From: Brienomyrus brachyistius | Lineage: Eukaryota; Chordata; Actinopteri; Osteoglossiformes; Mormyridae | DNA: 64,000 nt | Assembly (NCBI RefSeq): GCF_023856365.1 | Contig: NW_026042450.1 | Location: 186,001-250,000 of the forward strand | Reading direction: 5' to 3' | Shown here: positions 1-10,599 of the stretch, one piece after another | Numbering within the stretch: position 1 is the stretch's first letter | Layout of the letters: each line of letters opens with the position of its first letter | The notes under the pieces: generated by a model | What the model was told of the DNA's origin: nothing | The model's input: the letters and a program-made list of their open reading frames with translations, nothing else | The model's database searches: none | Position numbers and translations under genes: made by a program

Positions 1-602
1 AAGCATTAAGGATGCTTTGTATTGCATTATGAAGGTATCTATAGTGCCTTATAGTTGAGTGTGTCATAAAGCATTCATAAAGCATTATAATTGTGGATAT
101 AATGTGTTATGCTTTTTTATAAATATTTATAGCTGTGTTTAGAATGCTTTATGAGTGCAGTATAATTAAGCAATGACATATGAGAAGATACTTTGATATA
201 TCATGGCTGTGATTCGGTCAAAGGCACAAGGCTATAAGCCACCACAAAAAAAAAAAATAGTTCTCATAACATCAGTGCAAGTGGGAGGGGCCATCGTGTC
301 CAAACCGTCCGCATACCTGGATAATTCAGTCAATCACCAATATAGTTTTGTCTAATATTTCCGGTGCCAGCAGTAAAACAACTAGCCAGCTTATTATCGG
401 AGTAACTTTGCATTGTAAATGAAAACCATGCCACAGGTCTGATAAATAAAATATTATGGCACTTGAGTGGCGAAGAGATCATGAGGCAGATTGCAAAGTT
501 CAGTTATTGGCATCTTTAATAGTGCGACTGTTAAAAGGACAGTTGGCAGCTTATAAAACTTATTCTGGAACAGAAAAGAATAAATCCAACAAAACGGAAT
601 AC
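1..602. other. AT-rich DNA with short AAAGCATT-type repeats
   Basis: The first 180 bases repeat short AT-rich words built on CATAAAGCATT and its complement, as in the palindromic arms of small fish MITEs, but no clear terminal repeats or target duplication could be set. From about 200 to 602 I see no gene, RNA or recognised repeat. Confidence 0.4.
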
Positions 603-607
603 ATATG

Positions 608-895
608 TGTGATGCCCGGCCCGTCCGCTCCTCGTGTGTGCTACGCCCCCTGATTACCCACGTGTTCTTTCCCGATTGTACCCAGCTGTGTCCGATTATT
701 TTCAATCAGTCCTGTGTATTTCAGTCCGTGTCTTACCTGAGTCCTTTGTCTGTCATTGATATTAGTTGGCGTTTCATGTCTCCTGCTCCCTGTTTATTTA
801 TTAAATCCCTGGTTTACCCCGACTTCCGCCTGTCCGCCTGCTTCCTGCCCGTTCGCCTCGCACGATCGCCGTTCCGTCCGGCTTTGAACGTGACA
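608..895 (+). mobile_element. Solo LTR, gypsy-type, with TSD ATATG
   Basis: A 288-bp element opening TGTGATGCCC and closing with GTGACA, flanked by perfect 5-bp direct repeats ATATG (603-607 and 896-900). Inside are a TATTTCAG box near 717 and a TTATTAAATCCC poly(A)-signal-like stretch near 796, the layout of an LTR. At least five relatives occur in this window (9564, 36655, 38692, 60072, 61794). No internal gag or pol sequence adjoins it, so it is a solo LTR left by recombination between two LTRs. The gypsy (Metaviridae) label rests on the TGTCACG...CGTGACA ends and the 5-bp duplication; the exact family is not fixed. Confidence 0.85.
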
Positions 896-988
896 ATATG
901 AACCTTTACTGTCACTGTCACCTATGTTCATTTTCTAAACTGGTGGAAACACAGGCAGGTTCTGAAAAGGTATCAAGTGACAACCAGC

Positions 989-3856
989 CAGTGTTGTGCA
1001 TGAACGAGTTCAAAAGAACGCGTTCATTGAATACGTTCATATTTCAGTGAACTTTGAACTGAACGCAACTTATTAGTAAATCTAACTTGAACGTGAATTT
1101 TATGTGTGATGAACGGCGTAGACGTCGTTCACTGTTAGAATGCAATTAAACATCGGGATTTATTTTCACCTGATATGTCGAGTGACAAGGTCGGCTCACA
1201 CATTTAAACAGCATGTTGCGTTGTCACTCAAGCACTAGCGAAGGGCTCCTCCGCTCGAAAAATAAAATGCTCAGGCTGACTCTCGCTCAGTGCTTGTGTG
1301 CAGTGCATCTTGGGTAACGTAGTGTAAAGCCAAGGACAGTCGAATCTAATGTCTTTAGCTTCACACTACGTTTCCCATAATGCACACACACACACTTCTC
1401 AAAGGGCACAGCCTTGGCAACGCATGAGCGCGAAGCAAACTGCTGCAGCAGTAACCATGGCAAGCGCAGAGGAGGAAAGCTCAACCACCAGTGGAGCTGG
1501 CACAGAAAACACGGATGATGCTGGCTGTAACTTTGACAATTTACGGGCATTTTACACACTGTCTCACAGAGACTCTGACGGTAAAAACCTAACCTTTCTG
1601 TGCAAGCTTTGTCCACCTGCGCTGAAAAAACAAGTTAGAACATCAATGACCTCATTTTCCAATTTGAAAAGACACGTTGAGTTGAAGCATTCGTCCAGCG
1701 TGAAAGCATATATGCAAGCCCTTCAAGGTCATAGAGGGAAGGGCAAAACCCCCAGCCAAAGTCCCCAAACGACTCAAGTCACACTGCCTGCTTCCTTCAG
1801 GGGTATAATCTCCCAGCAACAGGTAGACAGATTAATAATAGACTACATTGTTGGAGATTTACAGCCACTGAGTAAGGTTGAAAAACCCTCCTTCATAAAA
1901 CTAGTAACTGGTTTGCAACCAGGCAGACATGTGCCCTCAAGAAGACAGGTGCAGGGACTACTGAATAAGGAATTCATTGAGGTTATCAGTAATTTAAAAG
2001 CTGAACTTGCTGAGCTTGACTTTGTATGCACAACAGCTGACTGCTGGTCAGCTGTCAACAAAGGATTCATGGGCATCACAATTCATTGGCTTGATAAAAA
2101 TGATGTGTCACTCAGGAGATCAGCAGCCCTTGCATGTCGTCGTGTCAGAGGGTCACACACATATGATGTCCTGGCTAAAGTGCTGACAGATGTGTACAAG
2201 GAATTTAAAATTCAAAACAAAATTGTGTGCACAGTGACTGACAATGCTTCCAATTTCGTCAAAGCATTCAGCTGTTTTGGAGACAGTGTTGTTATTAGAG
2301 CAGCTGATGAGGTGACTGAAGGCAGTGACACAGGATCTACCCCTGCTGAGAGCTCCGATGATGAGGACGATGGTCTTGAGCCTGCACCTCTGTCAGAGTT
2401 AGAGGATCCCTGCCTCCCACCTCATAGAAGGTGCATGGCCCATACTTTAAATCTTGTTGCCACAGATGCAAAGAATGTAACGGATAGGCTGTACAACAAA
2501 TTAGCGAGGCCTGTATTTTCCAAGGCATCTGCTCTGTGGAATAGGGTGAAAAGGAGTGCGAAAGCCTCAGATTTTGTTGAGTAAAAGCTAAAGATTGGCT
2601 TTGTCACTCCGAACGACACACGTTGGAATTCTATGTTCCTCTCAATGCAGCGCCTGGCTCACATAGCCACCTTGACTCCCCAGACCAGCAATCTAACAGT
2701 GCCATTGGATGCCACTCCTGAGTATGACAGACTCCTTCTGCACACCATCTGTGATGAGTTTGGGCTTCGTCGATTCACTCCAGAGGAAATAGACTTCATC
2801 AACAAGTTTGTGAGTGTGATGGGTCCCTTGGCATGTGCTCTGAACATCCTTCAGGGGGAAAAAAACACATTCCTCGGCTACCTGGCTCCTACCATTGTGC
2901 AATTGAAAAATGATTTGGATGGTCTGTTGGATGAGAGTTCAAAGCCTACAGCTACACCAGGTCTGACGGCATGCCGCCCCCTCATCCAAACCTTTATTTT
3001 AACCCCCTGATGACCTTGAGGGGAAAAAGAGTGCTTCATCCTTTTTTAAGTTCAAGCAAAGCCCATCAGCTGTCAATAAGTCTGAGGTGGACATCTATCT
3101 GGACGCCCCAACCACTGACGAGTTTACTGAATACATGCTGCTGCCCAAACTGAAGAAGCTCTTCATCAAATATAACACAGCAATCCCATCAAGTGCTCCA
3201 GTGGAGAGACTCTTCAATACTGGTGGCCAGATATTTAGGCCCAGGAGAAACCGATTGGGAGATGCCAACTTTGAAAAGCAACTGCTGTTAAACGTGAACA
3301 AAAAACAGTTTGGACTGAAGCCGTAGGCATGGTCTGTGGAGTGTTCATTACTTACTACAACAATGGCTTCTGTATGTGAAAGTTTTTATTTTTAATAGTT
3401 CAGTGAGATGGTGCCACACACCTTCAAGAAGCGTGAGAGTTTTTTTTTTTTTTTAAATAAAACTAAAGAGATATTTTGCTGAATAATAAATATTCTGTTC
3501 TGTCTAGTTTTCATTTCAGATGGATATGATGCCGATATGTGTTTACAGTACTTTTCTTTTCCTTCCCTTATCTAGTATTGGGGCAAGAGATAAATAAACC
3601 ATAAATAAGAATAATATTTTGTGTCCTTTGTCTATACATGTCCATATATGCAAGAATGTAGGTAGGTTATAGATGTATGTTAAAACAAAATAAATTTTGA
3701 TTTAGACTATATATTGCACCTAAAAATAAAATGAACTGAACTTTGAACTAGTTCAAAAATTTAAATTGTGAGCTATGAATGTGAACAGTTCACTTTGAGC
3801 ATGCATGAACTGAACTTTGAACTAGATCATGAAAAGTGTGAACTTGCACAACACTG
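989..3856 (+). mobile_element. hAT DNA transposon, nearly full length, inactive
   Basis: A 2.87-kb unit bounded by 12-bp perfect terminal inverted repeats starting CAGTGTTGTGCA (989-1000, and reversed at 3845-3856). Subterminal DNA at both ends is rich in GTTCA/TGAAC words, as in hAT elements where such repeats bind transposase. It encloses a broken hAT transposase (1349-3326). The 8-bp flanks (CAACCAGC and CTCCATTC) do not match, so the target duplication is decayed or an end was rearranged. The superfamily call comes from the CAG...CTG ends plus the BED finger and C-terminal dimerisation region of the protein. Confidence 0.85.
1349..3326 (+). pseudogene. hAT-family transposase with BED zinc finger, broken
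   Basis: The intact family product is a DNA transposase acting at the element's own ends. The first open part (411 codons from 1349) has an acidic, serine-rich N-terminus, then a BED-type zinc finger around residues 84-115 (C-x2-C then H-x4-H). Further on are the CTTADCWS and [13 protein letters not shown] blocks typical of the RNase-H-like catalytic core. Other possible starts are the ATGs at 1424 and 1457. An in-frame TAA at 2582-2584 stops it, and the same frame then continues with NDTRWNS, a classic hAT block, to a stop near 3008. The end (3087-3326) lies in another frame and holds the dimerisation region ([13 protein letters not shown], then RPRRNRL). At least one nonsense mutation and one frameshift or deletion near 2995-3085 disable it. 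Confidence 0.88.
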
Positions 3857-4384
3857 CTCCATTCTGAGAGCACAGTGATATCCACAAGCATCACAAACCA
3901 GCCAATCACAGGTTGGAGAATTTAGCCAACTGGTCCTGTGTGTATATTAAATGTTTAATGTACATGACAATAAAACGTCATGCTTTTTAAAGCCATTTAA
4001 GGCGTTGTTTGTCAATTAAACCATTTTTAATGCTATGTAAGACCAAATTGGTTTAATTACTTCTAATCCTAATAAATGTCCCACGGAAACCCAGTCTTAG
4101 AGCTGTCCAGAAAAAAAATATTTTGATGATATTTCAAGGAAATTACTTTGTAACGGTGCTTAATAGGAGGTGTGATGTCCTGGAGGCAAACCTCAAGTGC
4201 TTCTGTTCTTTCTACAAGAAACCACAAACATTTCAGGTATGTAGCAATTTGAAACATTGTTCAAAATTAAGTTCAGTTCACTCCACACAAGCAATAGCTT
4301 CCATTATTTCCATTCCACATTTAATATTTCAGAATTAGGTTAAATGACTGATATTTTAAACTGTATTTGTCAAACACTGCGCCC

Positions 4385-4957
4385 ACTAACAGGTGAATAA
4401 TATTGATTACCTGGTAATAGTGGCACCTGCTAGTAGGTGGGACCTATTAGGCAGCAAATAAACAATGTGTAGGATATACTGGGATGCAGAAAAGTGGACA
4501 AGCCTAAAGATTTGAGTGACAAGGGCCAAGTTGTGATGGCTTGATGATTCGGTCACAGCATCTCCAAAACTGTAGGGAAATATGTGAACGGGTGACGGAG
4601 GCTCATTACATGTCAGATAGTACAGCAAACCTTCAGAGGTCTAGAGGAATCCACGCCCTGATGAGTCATGGCTATTTTGGCGGCAAAGGTGAGCCTGGGC
4701 CCCACCATGAACCTGCTGACCACTGCAGGACCATCTCACAAGAGCTGGGGGTTATGATCCAGCTCTCTAGCCATCACCAAATGGCCCATATCAAAGTCAC
4801 TCCCATCCTTACACTTGCACATTGTTTCTGCTTCCAACACATCAGCTTCAAGGACAAAGCATCCACCTGCTGCCTAATATAACCCCCCCACAGCCAGATG
4901 CCACTGTAACCAAATAATCAATGTTATTCGCTTCACATGTTATGGCTGATCAGTGTA
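4385..4957. mobile_element. Tc1-like foldback element (copy C)
   Basis: The left part (about 4385-4575) matches in outline the 5' region of fish Tc1-like elements: a GGCACCTG block, TATTAGGCAGCA, then a start encoding a Lys-rich N-terminus followed by KDLSD-like residues. A short central piece (about 4620-4695) resembles the 3' end of the same transposase gene (CTTCAGAGGTCTAG...TTTTGGCGGCAAA). The right part (about 4745-4957) is again a Tc1 5' region but reversed, ending in TGATCAGTGTA like a terminal repeat. The unit looks like two 5' ends facing outwards around a scrap of 3' end; the transposase core is missing. Family recognition is from memory. Confidence 0.65.
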
Positions 4958-5460
4958 TAACCTCTGTATCTCAGTTACGTTTCAGACTGTTTTGCTACAT
5001 TGTGCAGATTAAAATACTGTGTTTATAATACATTTCAAAATTTCCCAAAATTCAGCACATTGTCAGTTTCACTGGCCAACACACTGATCATCGTAACATC
5101 ATCAAGTTCTTTAGCCAAATTAGGTGTGCTGAGCAATGGGAAACCTGACACTGCAGTACAGTGAATCATGCAGCAGCACTGGGAAAATGTAAAAACACAT
5201 TTGACCTCCAAGGGCCACTGTTCTCCCACCTTTTTTCATTAGTCTTACACGTCTGTAAACACATAAAATATGTTTGCACATATACTGTACTGATCCTGAG
5301 AGGATTAAGATGGCAAAAATATCAATTGGGCTGGTGATTGCACAATATTTTAGAAGCTAAATTATGAAATGTATGACTATATATATTACACAATGATAAG
5401 GTATAAATACAGAAAAGCTACATACCGTTGGAGTGAAGCTGAAGTCCTTCTCTCTTCTAG

Positions 5461-5559
5461 ACAATGGAATCAGTAGAAATGAAGTTTTGCCACGACATGA
5501 GAAGCCAGGAAAGTGAAGCAGAACATGAACAGGAACATTATTCAGCCTTGGCTGACTAG
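5461..5559 (+). CDS. Candidate 31-codon terminal exon (copy C)
   Basis: A pyrimidine-rich tract ending CTTCTCTCTTCTAG (5447-5460) looks like a strong splice acceptor. It is followed by an open frame from ATG 5464 to TAG 5557-5559: a charged, Glu-rich peptide ending with a HYSAL motif, which fits a tyrosine-based YxxL signalling motif. Copy D (13975-14073) keeps the acceptor, length and stop with one amino-acid change (Glu to Lys). A terminal exon encoding a receptor tail is possible, but it is short, lies on the opposite strand to the Ig exons, and the reading frame across the acceptor is unknown. It may be chance. Confidence 0.25.
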   Translation, partial: TMESVEMKFCHDMRSQESEAEHEQEHYSALAD

Positions 5560-5950
5560 GTCTGTATTCCGGACATTACATTCATGATTTAATTTGACTG
5601 CAGGGGGCTTGAATAATTTTAACTTGCTTGCAGGTTCCCTATGTACAGTATGTATTACCTATCCTGACCTTCGGAGGTCCTCCCTCCTGTTTCGGAGCAT
5701 TTTTAAGGCTTTTTTCAGAATTTCCTGCTCTTTGCCGACGAGGCTGCAGGGCAACTCTGCTGTGACCTTGAAATTACATGAAATATTCTTTTAAAACACT
5801 TTATTTGGTGTTTTACCTTGTGAATTGAAATTTTAAGCCCTAATTGTTCTTTATGTGGTAAAAAGGTAAAATAGAGAAATTAAACTATTTGATTAGAAAT
5901 ATTGATTTTAAACAATTTTATGAGGTACAGCTTTTGCTTATGACAGGGTT

Positions 5951-6838
5951 CCAGTCAATTTCCGCTCCCTTGCAGGCAGTGGTCCACATTTTTGATGCAC
6001 CCAGGGATGATCTTACAGCAGCCTGGTGGAGAAGTGTAGAGAAAAGAAAGATATCAGTTTTGCACCAAAAACGTTAGAATAGAGAGGAGTGCAGGTGGAC
6101 ATAGAATGAGCAGAATGAATGGTAGCAGTATTTCTGATGTCATAACCACTTATTCTGCTGATTCTACTTCCACCTGCACTGTCTGTGTTCTAACAGCTCT
6201 GTCCACTTTAGTTTCTATTTCCAGGACTGTGTGATACTTACACTGAATCTTTTTTGTTCAGGTGTTGCCGCTGATTTCCCTGCTTATTTTTTAGGAAGTC
6301 TTCTGCTTCCACTCCAGACTGATTGAGGGAAAGATCATGAAACTAAATATGATATATTCAGTAAGCATGACTTGACAGCAGTATGTCTGTGAAACCACAA
6401 AAAACACAGAGCTTGCTAACAAACAGACAGTTTACTTGCCTTTAGTTTTAAAATGGAAATTAGGGATTTCCCCAGTCTGAAGTTTTTGGGGAACAAAAGG
6501 TAAACATCTTGCTCCCCAATGTCCACAAAATCATCCCCTGTCACACCTTGTTCTTCATGGTAAAACACAGAGAAAATAGATTAATCCACATGACTGTAAC
6601 TATAAAACCCAAAATATTATGGCCACACAGAGGTTGAAAAAATAACAATGATTATGAATAAATTAATAATAAAACCCCATAATATAATTAAGGCACGCAG
6701 AGTGATCACATAGCAGGCATAGCAAAAGTAAGTAAGGCGGATAAAGGGGCAACTGAGAAGACTGCATCAGCAAATTTTGCATATTTCCCATAAACACAAC
6801 ACTGATAGGAGTTATCAATTTAGCATTACCATATACAG
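5951..6838. other. Unassigned AT-rich interval
   Basis: Single-copy within this window. Weak splice-like signals occur (a pyrimidine stretch plus AG near 5974) but no frame worth calling follows. No RNA gene or recognised repeat seen. Confidence 0.4.
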
Positions 6839-6840
6839 TA

Positions 6841-7221
6841 CAGTACTGTGCAAAAGTCTTAGGCAGTCCAAGGAAATGTTTAAAGCTGTTTATCTGGGTA
6901 GCAAGTGTACTTTGGCTTAGAACAAAAAAATACAATTTAACATTAGAATGTGTGCAAATTAAGAGTAACACAATAAAAACTAGTAATAATTTCTTCTGTT
7001 TTCTAAAAAGTTACTGATATCTAGTTGGATGGCTAGATGAACACAACTTCAGTTCCCAAACTTCTCCTCAGGGGCACCTCAGCCATTCCACGATTTTGTT
7101 AAATTTCACCAACAGCTCAATTAAATAATTAAATATATTGGTTTAAAAAGTCAGTGAGAGACTGACTAGCTGTATGAGGTGCCTGCCTTCTTTTCCTGCC
7201 TAAGACTTTTGCACAGTACTG
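6841..7221. mobile_element. Tc1/mariner MITE, 25-bp perfect TIRs, TA target
   Basis: A 381-bp unit whose ends are perfect 25-bp inverted repeats: 6841-6865 opens CAGTACTGTGCAAAAGTC, and 7197-7221 is its exact reverse complement. TA dinucleotides flank both sides (6839-6840 and 7222-7223), the duplication made by Tc1/mariner transposases. No coding capacity inside, so it is non-autonomous and would need a related transposase in trans. Perfect TIR identity suggests recent activity or continued constraint. Confidence 0.9.
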
Positions 7222-7605
7222 TATATATATATATTTAGGTCCTCAATCATGGCCTTACAATGGCTGAGGCTGGTTGGCCGAATGATGGGAGAACAACCAT
7301 GTCCTCAACCATTCAAACATTTCATAGAGCCAACAGGTATGTAATCCAACAATGTGCCCTGTACTGTAATATTGTCCTCTTACTGCAATGCTTCATATTA
7401 CAGTATCCATTTACATTTTATATTACACAGTGAGTTTTACTTTATACAGTTACATACTGGATGTATACTGTAGCACACATGTCACGTCACTCACGGTCAC
7501 ACACACAGATTAACCTCCCCTCAAACCACAGGCAATATGCCAGGACAAGCAGTGTAGTACAATCTTTTATTAAACACGCAAGAGCAAACCCACTACTTAA
7601 CACAC

Positions 7606-7667
7606 GGGGGGGGGGGGGGGGGGGGGGGGGAAACAGAATATCTAATACCACGAAGGGGGGGGGGGGG
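7606..7667. repeat. Poly(G) runs of 25 and 13
   Basis: Homopolymer G at 7606-7630 (25 bases) and 7655-7667 (13 bases), 24 bases apart. Such runs can form quadruplexes and are also prone to sequencing length error, so frames through them should not be trusted. The rest of 7224-7844 shows nothing recognisable. Confidence 0.9.
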
Positions 7668-7844
7668 ACATGCCCTACATACACACCTTTCCCACTGAAT
7701 ACACCCCCATGGAATTAGCACTTCAACCTCCCAAATTCCTGTGAAAATGTTACTGCGATTGAGCATGTACATGAGCGATTGACTACACACCAATACAATC
7801 CAAATCCAAATCACACATGGTAAATGTGCTTTTCTACTTTTATG

Positions 7845-8060
7845 AGAACTGAAAGCGCTTTACAATTCATGCCTCACATTCACCCATCCACACACCGGTG
7901 GCGGAGGCTGCCATGCAAGGCGCCAACCTGCACGCCGGGAGCAATTTGGGGTTCAGTGTCTTGCTCAAGGACACTTTGATGGGGTCACGAGAAACCAGGG
8001 CTCGAACCTGCAACTCTCTGGTTGCTAAACGACAGCACTACCTCCTGCGCCACCATCTTC
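7845..8060 (-). mobile_element. tRNA-derived SINE (second family), minus strand
   Basis: On the minus strand from 8060 the sequence starts GGTGGCGCAGGAGGTAG (pol III A-box-like) and about 40 bp later has GGTTCGAGCCC (B box). A conserved body with the phrase GTCCTTGAGCAAGACACTGA follows, ending near an AAGCGCTTT tail. This matches in outline a very common fish SINE. No clear target duplication was identified. Confidence 0.7.
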
Positions 8061-9558
8061 CCCAAATGTAAGGAGAAGGAGGTTCCTCGGAGCTCCGAGA
8101 TGTGTTTGGCTGTAATAAATCTGGAATATAGTTATATGACATAGTTTTTGATAACACCAGCATTTACTTTTTAGCCTTTTCAGCTTTTATTGAAAGACAA
8201 AACAAAATTAAAAAATGCAGAAGTTTGAATGACTGTGTGTTTATTTCAGTTATTTTATATTGGACTCAAGGATTGGTTTCATCATACAAATACAGCACAG
8301 ATAATGTTTACTTGAAAATACTGAAAAGTAACTGATACCAGAATCAGGGGGTCAATAAGCTTTTAAGTAATAATGTGGATTGTGCTTGGGATAGAAGCTG
8401 CACTATTGTCTTGAAGAAAAGTATAGATTTTCAAAATATGCAAATTAATTGTAATAAAAGTATTAGTGACGTTCATTTTTAGATTACATTAATTACATAA
8501 CTAATAATACATTGAGAAGAAATGGTTTGTCATTATGTGGTTGGAAAGACATGAAAGTGATGTGGAAAATCGCCTCTTACCACTGAAACACATGGGAATG
8601 CGTGGTGCTAATAATGGTACTGCAGCTAGCCAGTAGGGGGCGCTTGACATGCAGTGTTTTCACCTTTTAGAGACGTAATGGTCTACGTGTTTTTTTAAGT
8701 CAGTGCTTTGATCACAGATTTGAAAGCAGTATGCATAATGCATCAGGGCTCACGCTGAAATTCCCTATATTTGGATATATTATGTAACATGGTTCTGTAG
8801 GAATGTTGGTACCTTGGAAACACAAATATACAAATATACCTTATATGTGAATTTGGATATGGGTGTGGCTGCAACTGGAGAGGCTTGTAGTACATATTCT
8901 GCAAAAATTTCATAATGGTTGTTGCAAATATTATGCACAAACCATGACAGAGGCTTGAACGCAAACATGGGTTTTGTTGGGAAAATATCAGTTCATGAAA
9001 TACAATACTGAGGAAACTGCCGTTGTTTTAACTCTTATTTAATACTATTAAGCACAGACACGTCACAAAGAAAATAAACTATTATTTATAATAATTTATA
9101 TAGCATGCAATGATTAAACATAAAAAACTATAGCATAGAAAAATTCAATGTTACTATCGGACAACATGGCTATGGAAATATAACAGAGAGCGGTGAGCTG
9201 GAGACCAGAGTCTTGACCCTGAGGAGTGAAATAAAATATTTAATTTCTCTGTTGCATCGCAAACCTGACAGATACACTACTTGTCAAAAAGAAAAGAACT
9301 TACTTCCTCACGCATTTCTAAAAGGATGCTTTTGTCAAATCCCTGCAACTCACTGAAAAACAACAGATCAAATTCACATATTATGACATAAATAAAAATA
9401 TAATATAGACATATAATATAGACAGTTCATGGTGCATTTTGTAATACTCAAGACACACCAAGGCCATGCAGAGTGCATACTGATAAAAGGGAGGGGAGGG
9501 GAAAAACTTCAATACATTCTCTGTATCTGAAGTCGAACAATTCAAGGTGGTCTGTCTT
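8061..9558. other. Unassigned AT-rich interval
   Basis: No gene, RNA or strong repeat recognised. Frames here are short and lack domains. Confidence 0.4.
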
Positions 9559-9563
9559 ACAAT

Positions 9564-9793
9564 TGTCATGCGCCGCTTGTCCGCTCCTCCCGTGTGCCAC
9601 GCCCCCTCGTTAACCTCGTGTGGAACCCCGATGTCATTCGCTGTTTCCAGTTGTTTTCATTAGTCCTATGTATTTAACTCCGCTTCAAAATATGTTTCCC
9701 CAATCATGTCATTTAAGTCGCTACTTCTATTGCCCCGTGTTCCTAGCTGGTTTCCCCAATAAATCCTTTGTTTCCCCGATTCGTGACGTGACA
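9564..9793 (+). mobile_element. Solo LTR with perfect TSD ACAAT
   Basis: A 230-bp member of the solo-LTR family, from TGTCATGCGC to CGTGACA, flanked by perfect 5-bp repeats ACAAT (9559-9563 and 9794-9798). A TATTTAACTCC promoter-like box (near 9669) and CAATAAATCC (near 9758) are in place. Shorter than its relatives owing to internal deletions. Confidence 0.87.
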
Positions 9794-9910
9794 ACAATCA
9801 ACATGAACACACCACAGTCCACAGAACCAATCTGATGAGGAACATCCTGCGAAATACAATATAGTATTAACGAAGACATTTGTTACAATTCTAATACAAA
9901 TGTAGACAGA

Positions 9911-10087
9911 AAATGCTGAAATCCACTTTACCATGTTTTTCAAGTATTTTCCAGTGTCCTGGGCTTATTCGGTTTGTCAGTTTGCTGCAAATAGAAATTT
10001 GGAATTGTCAGGGGCACAATAACTACAGCTTTTCATGTAAACGGGATAAAAGCTCTATGTAGGAATTAATTGACACACAGAAGACCT
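9911..10087. repeat. Fragment shared with 53125-53290
   Basis: About 175 bp nearly identical to part of the decayed zinc-finger transposon region near 53.1-53.3 kb (both include TTTTCCAGTGTCCTGGGC). It is a solitary fragment; no coding frame survives. Confidence 0.75.
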
Positions 10088-10383
10088 TTTGTCACATTTG
10101 TAAATCTTTCACTGTTGCGCCGCGTTTGGCTGTGAGTATGACCCAGAACATATGACAGTCTCTGCCACAACTTTCGGCAGGAATGAACTAAGAAATTTAT
10201 GATTAAAAAAGACCTAACAATACGACTTAAATGTTATAGCATTTATTGTACAATATACTATACATATGATCAGGATCACATAACTGCATGGTACGCAAGT
10301 ACGCATTCCCCGTACACGCGTGGCAATTCCTTGTTGTAGCAGCGCAAATGCGTATTTATTTTATGTGCATTCACGCTATGACA

Positions 10384-10540
10384 AGAAATTACCGTGCAAT
10401 TCGAGACAAGTCTACACACGTATTCACATTTATAAAACGGTTTTATTACCTTGTAAATAGTCTTCAGGATTTGCAAACTGCCCACAAACACTTTTGATGT
10501 AGCCAGTTTTAGGTTTTAAATGGATTAATAGAGATTCTCC
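10384..10540. repeat. Repeat shared with 21096-21210 and 34875-34990
   Basis: The blocks GACAAGTCT...CCTTGTAAATAGTC and CAAACACTTTTGATGTAGC recur, diverged, beside the 283-codon frame in copies A and B. All three sites are followed within about 100 bp by GTTGGCAACC, resembling one end of a hAT-type element; the other end was not found. Confidence 0.5.
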
Positions 10541-10599
10541 ATAAGATTTATTGCTGTGTGCGTTTGAGTCTGAAAGCCCGAGTCTCGCGCCAGATGCGT

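Larger units (their letters stand above)
4075..5950. repeat. Duplicated segment C (partner 12555-14464)
   Basis: This 1.9-kb stretch reappears almost base for base at 12555-14464, with scattered substitutions and small indels. It holds a Tc1-derived inverted-repeat element, about 500 bp of unique-looking AT-rich DNA and a candidate terminal exon. Similarity starts abruptly at AATGTC and stops after GACAGGGTT at 5950, where the partner is joined to a different duplicated segment. Same orientation in both copies. Confidence 0.9.

Noticed and set aside
1349..2584. Domesticated ZBED-type host gene
   Set aside because: It still lies between its terminal inverted repeats and is broken by a stop and a frameshift, so a dead transposon is the simpler reading.
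4069..4257. Minus-strand 62-codon frame, also present near 12476-12742
   Set aside because: The frame is not maintained between the copies beyond a short stretch, and no splice signals fit.
7461..7718. Gly- or Pro-rich small protein
   Set aside because: It is translation through poly(G) runs whose length is unreliable.
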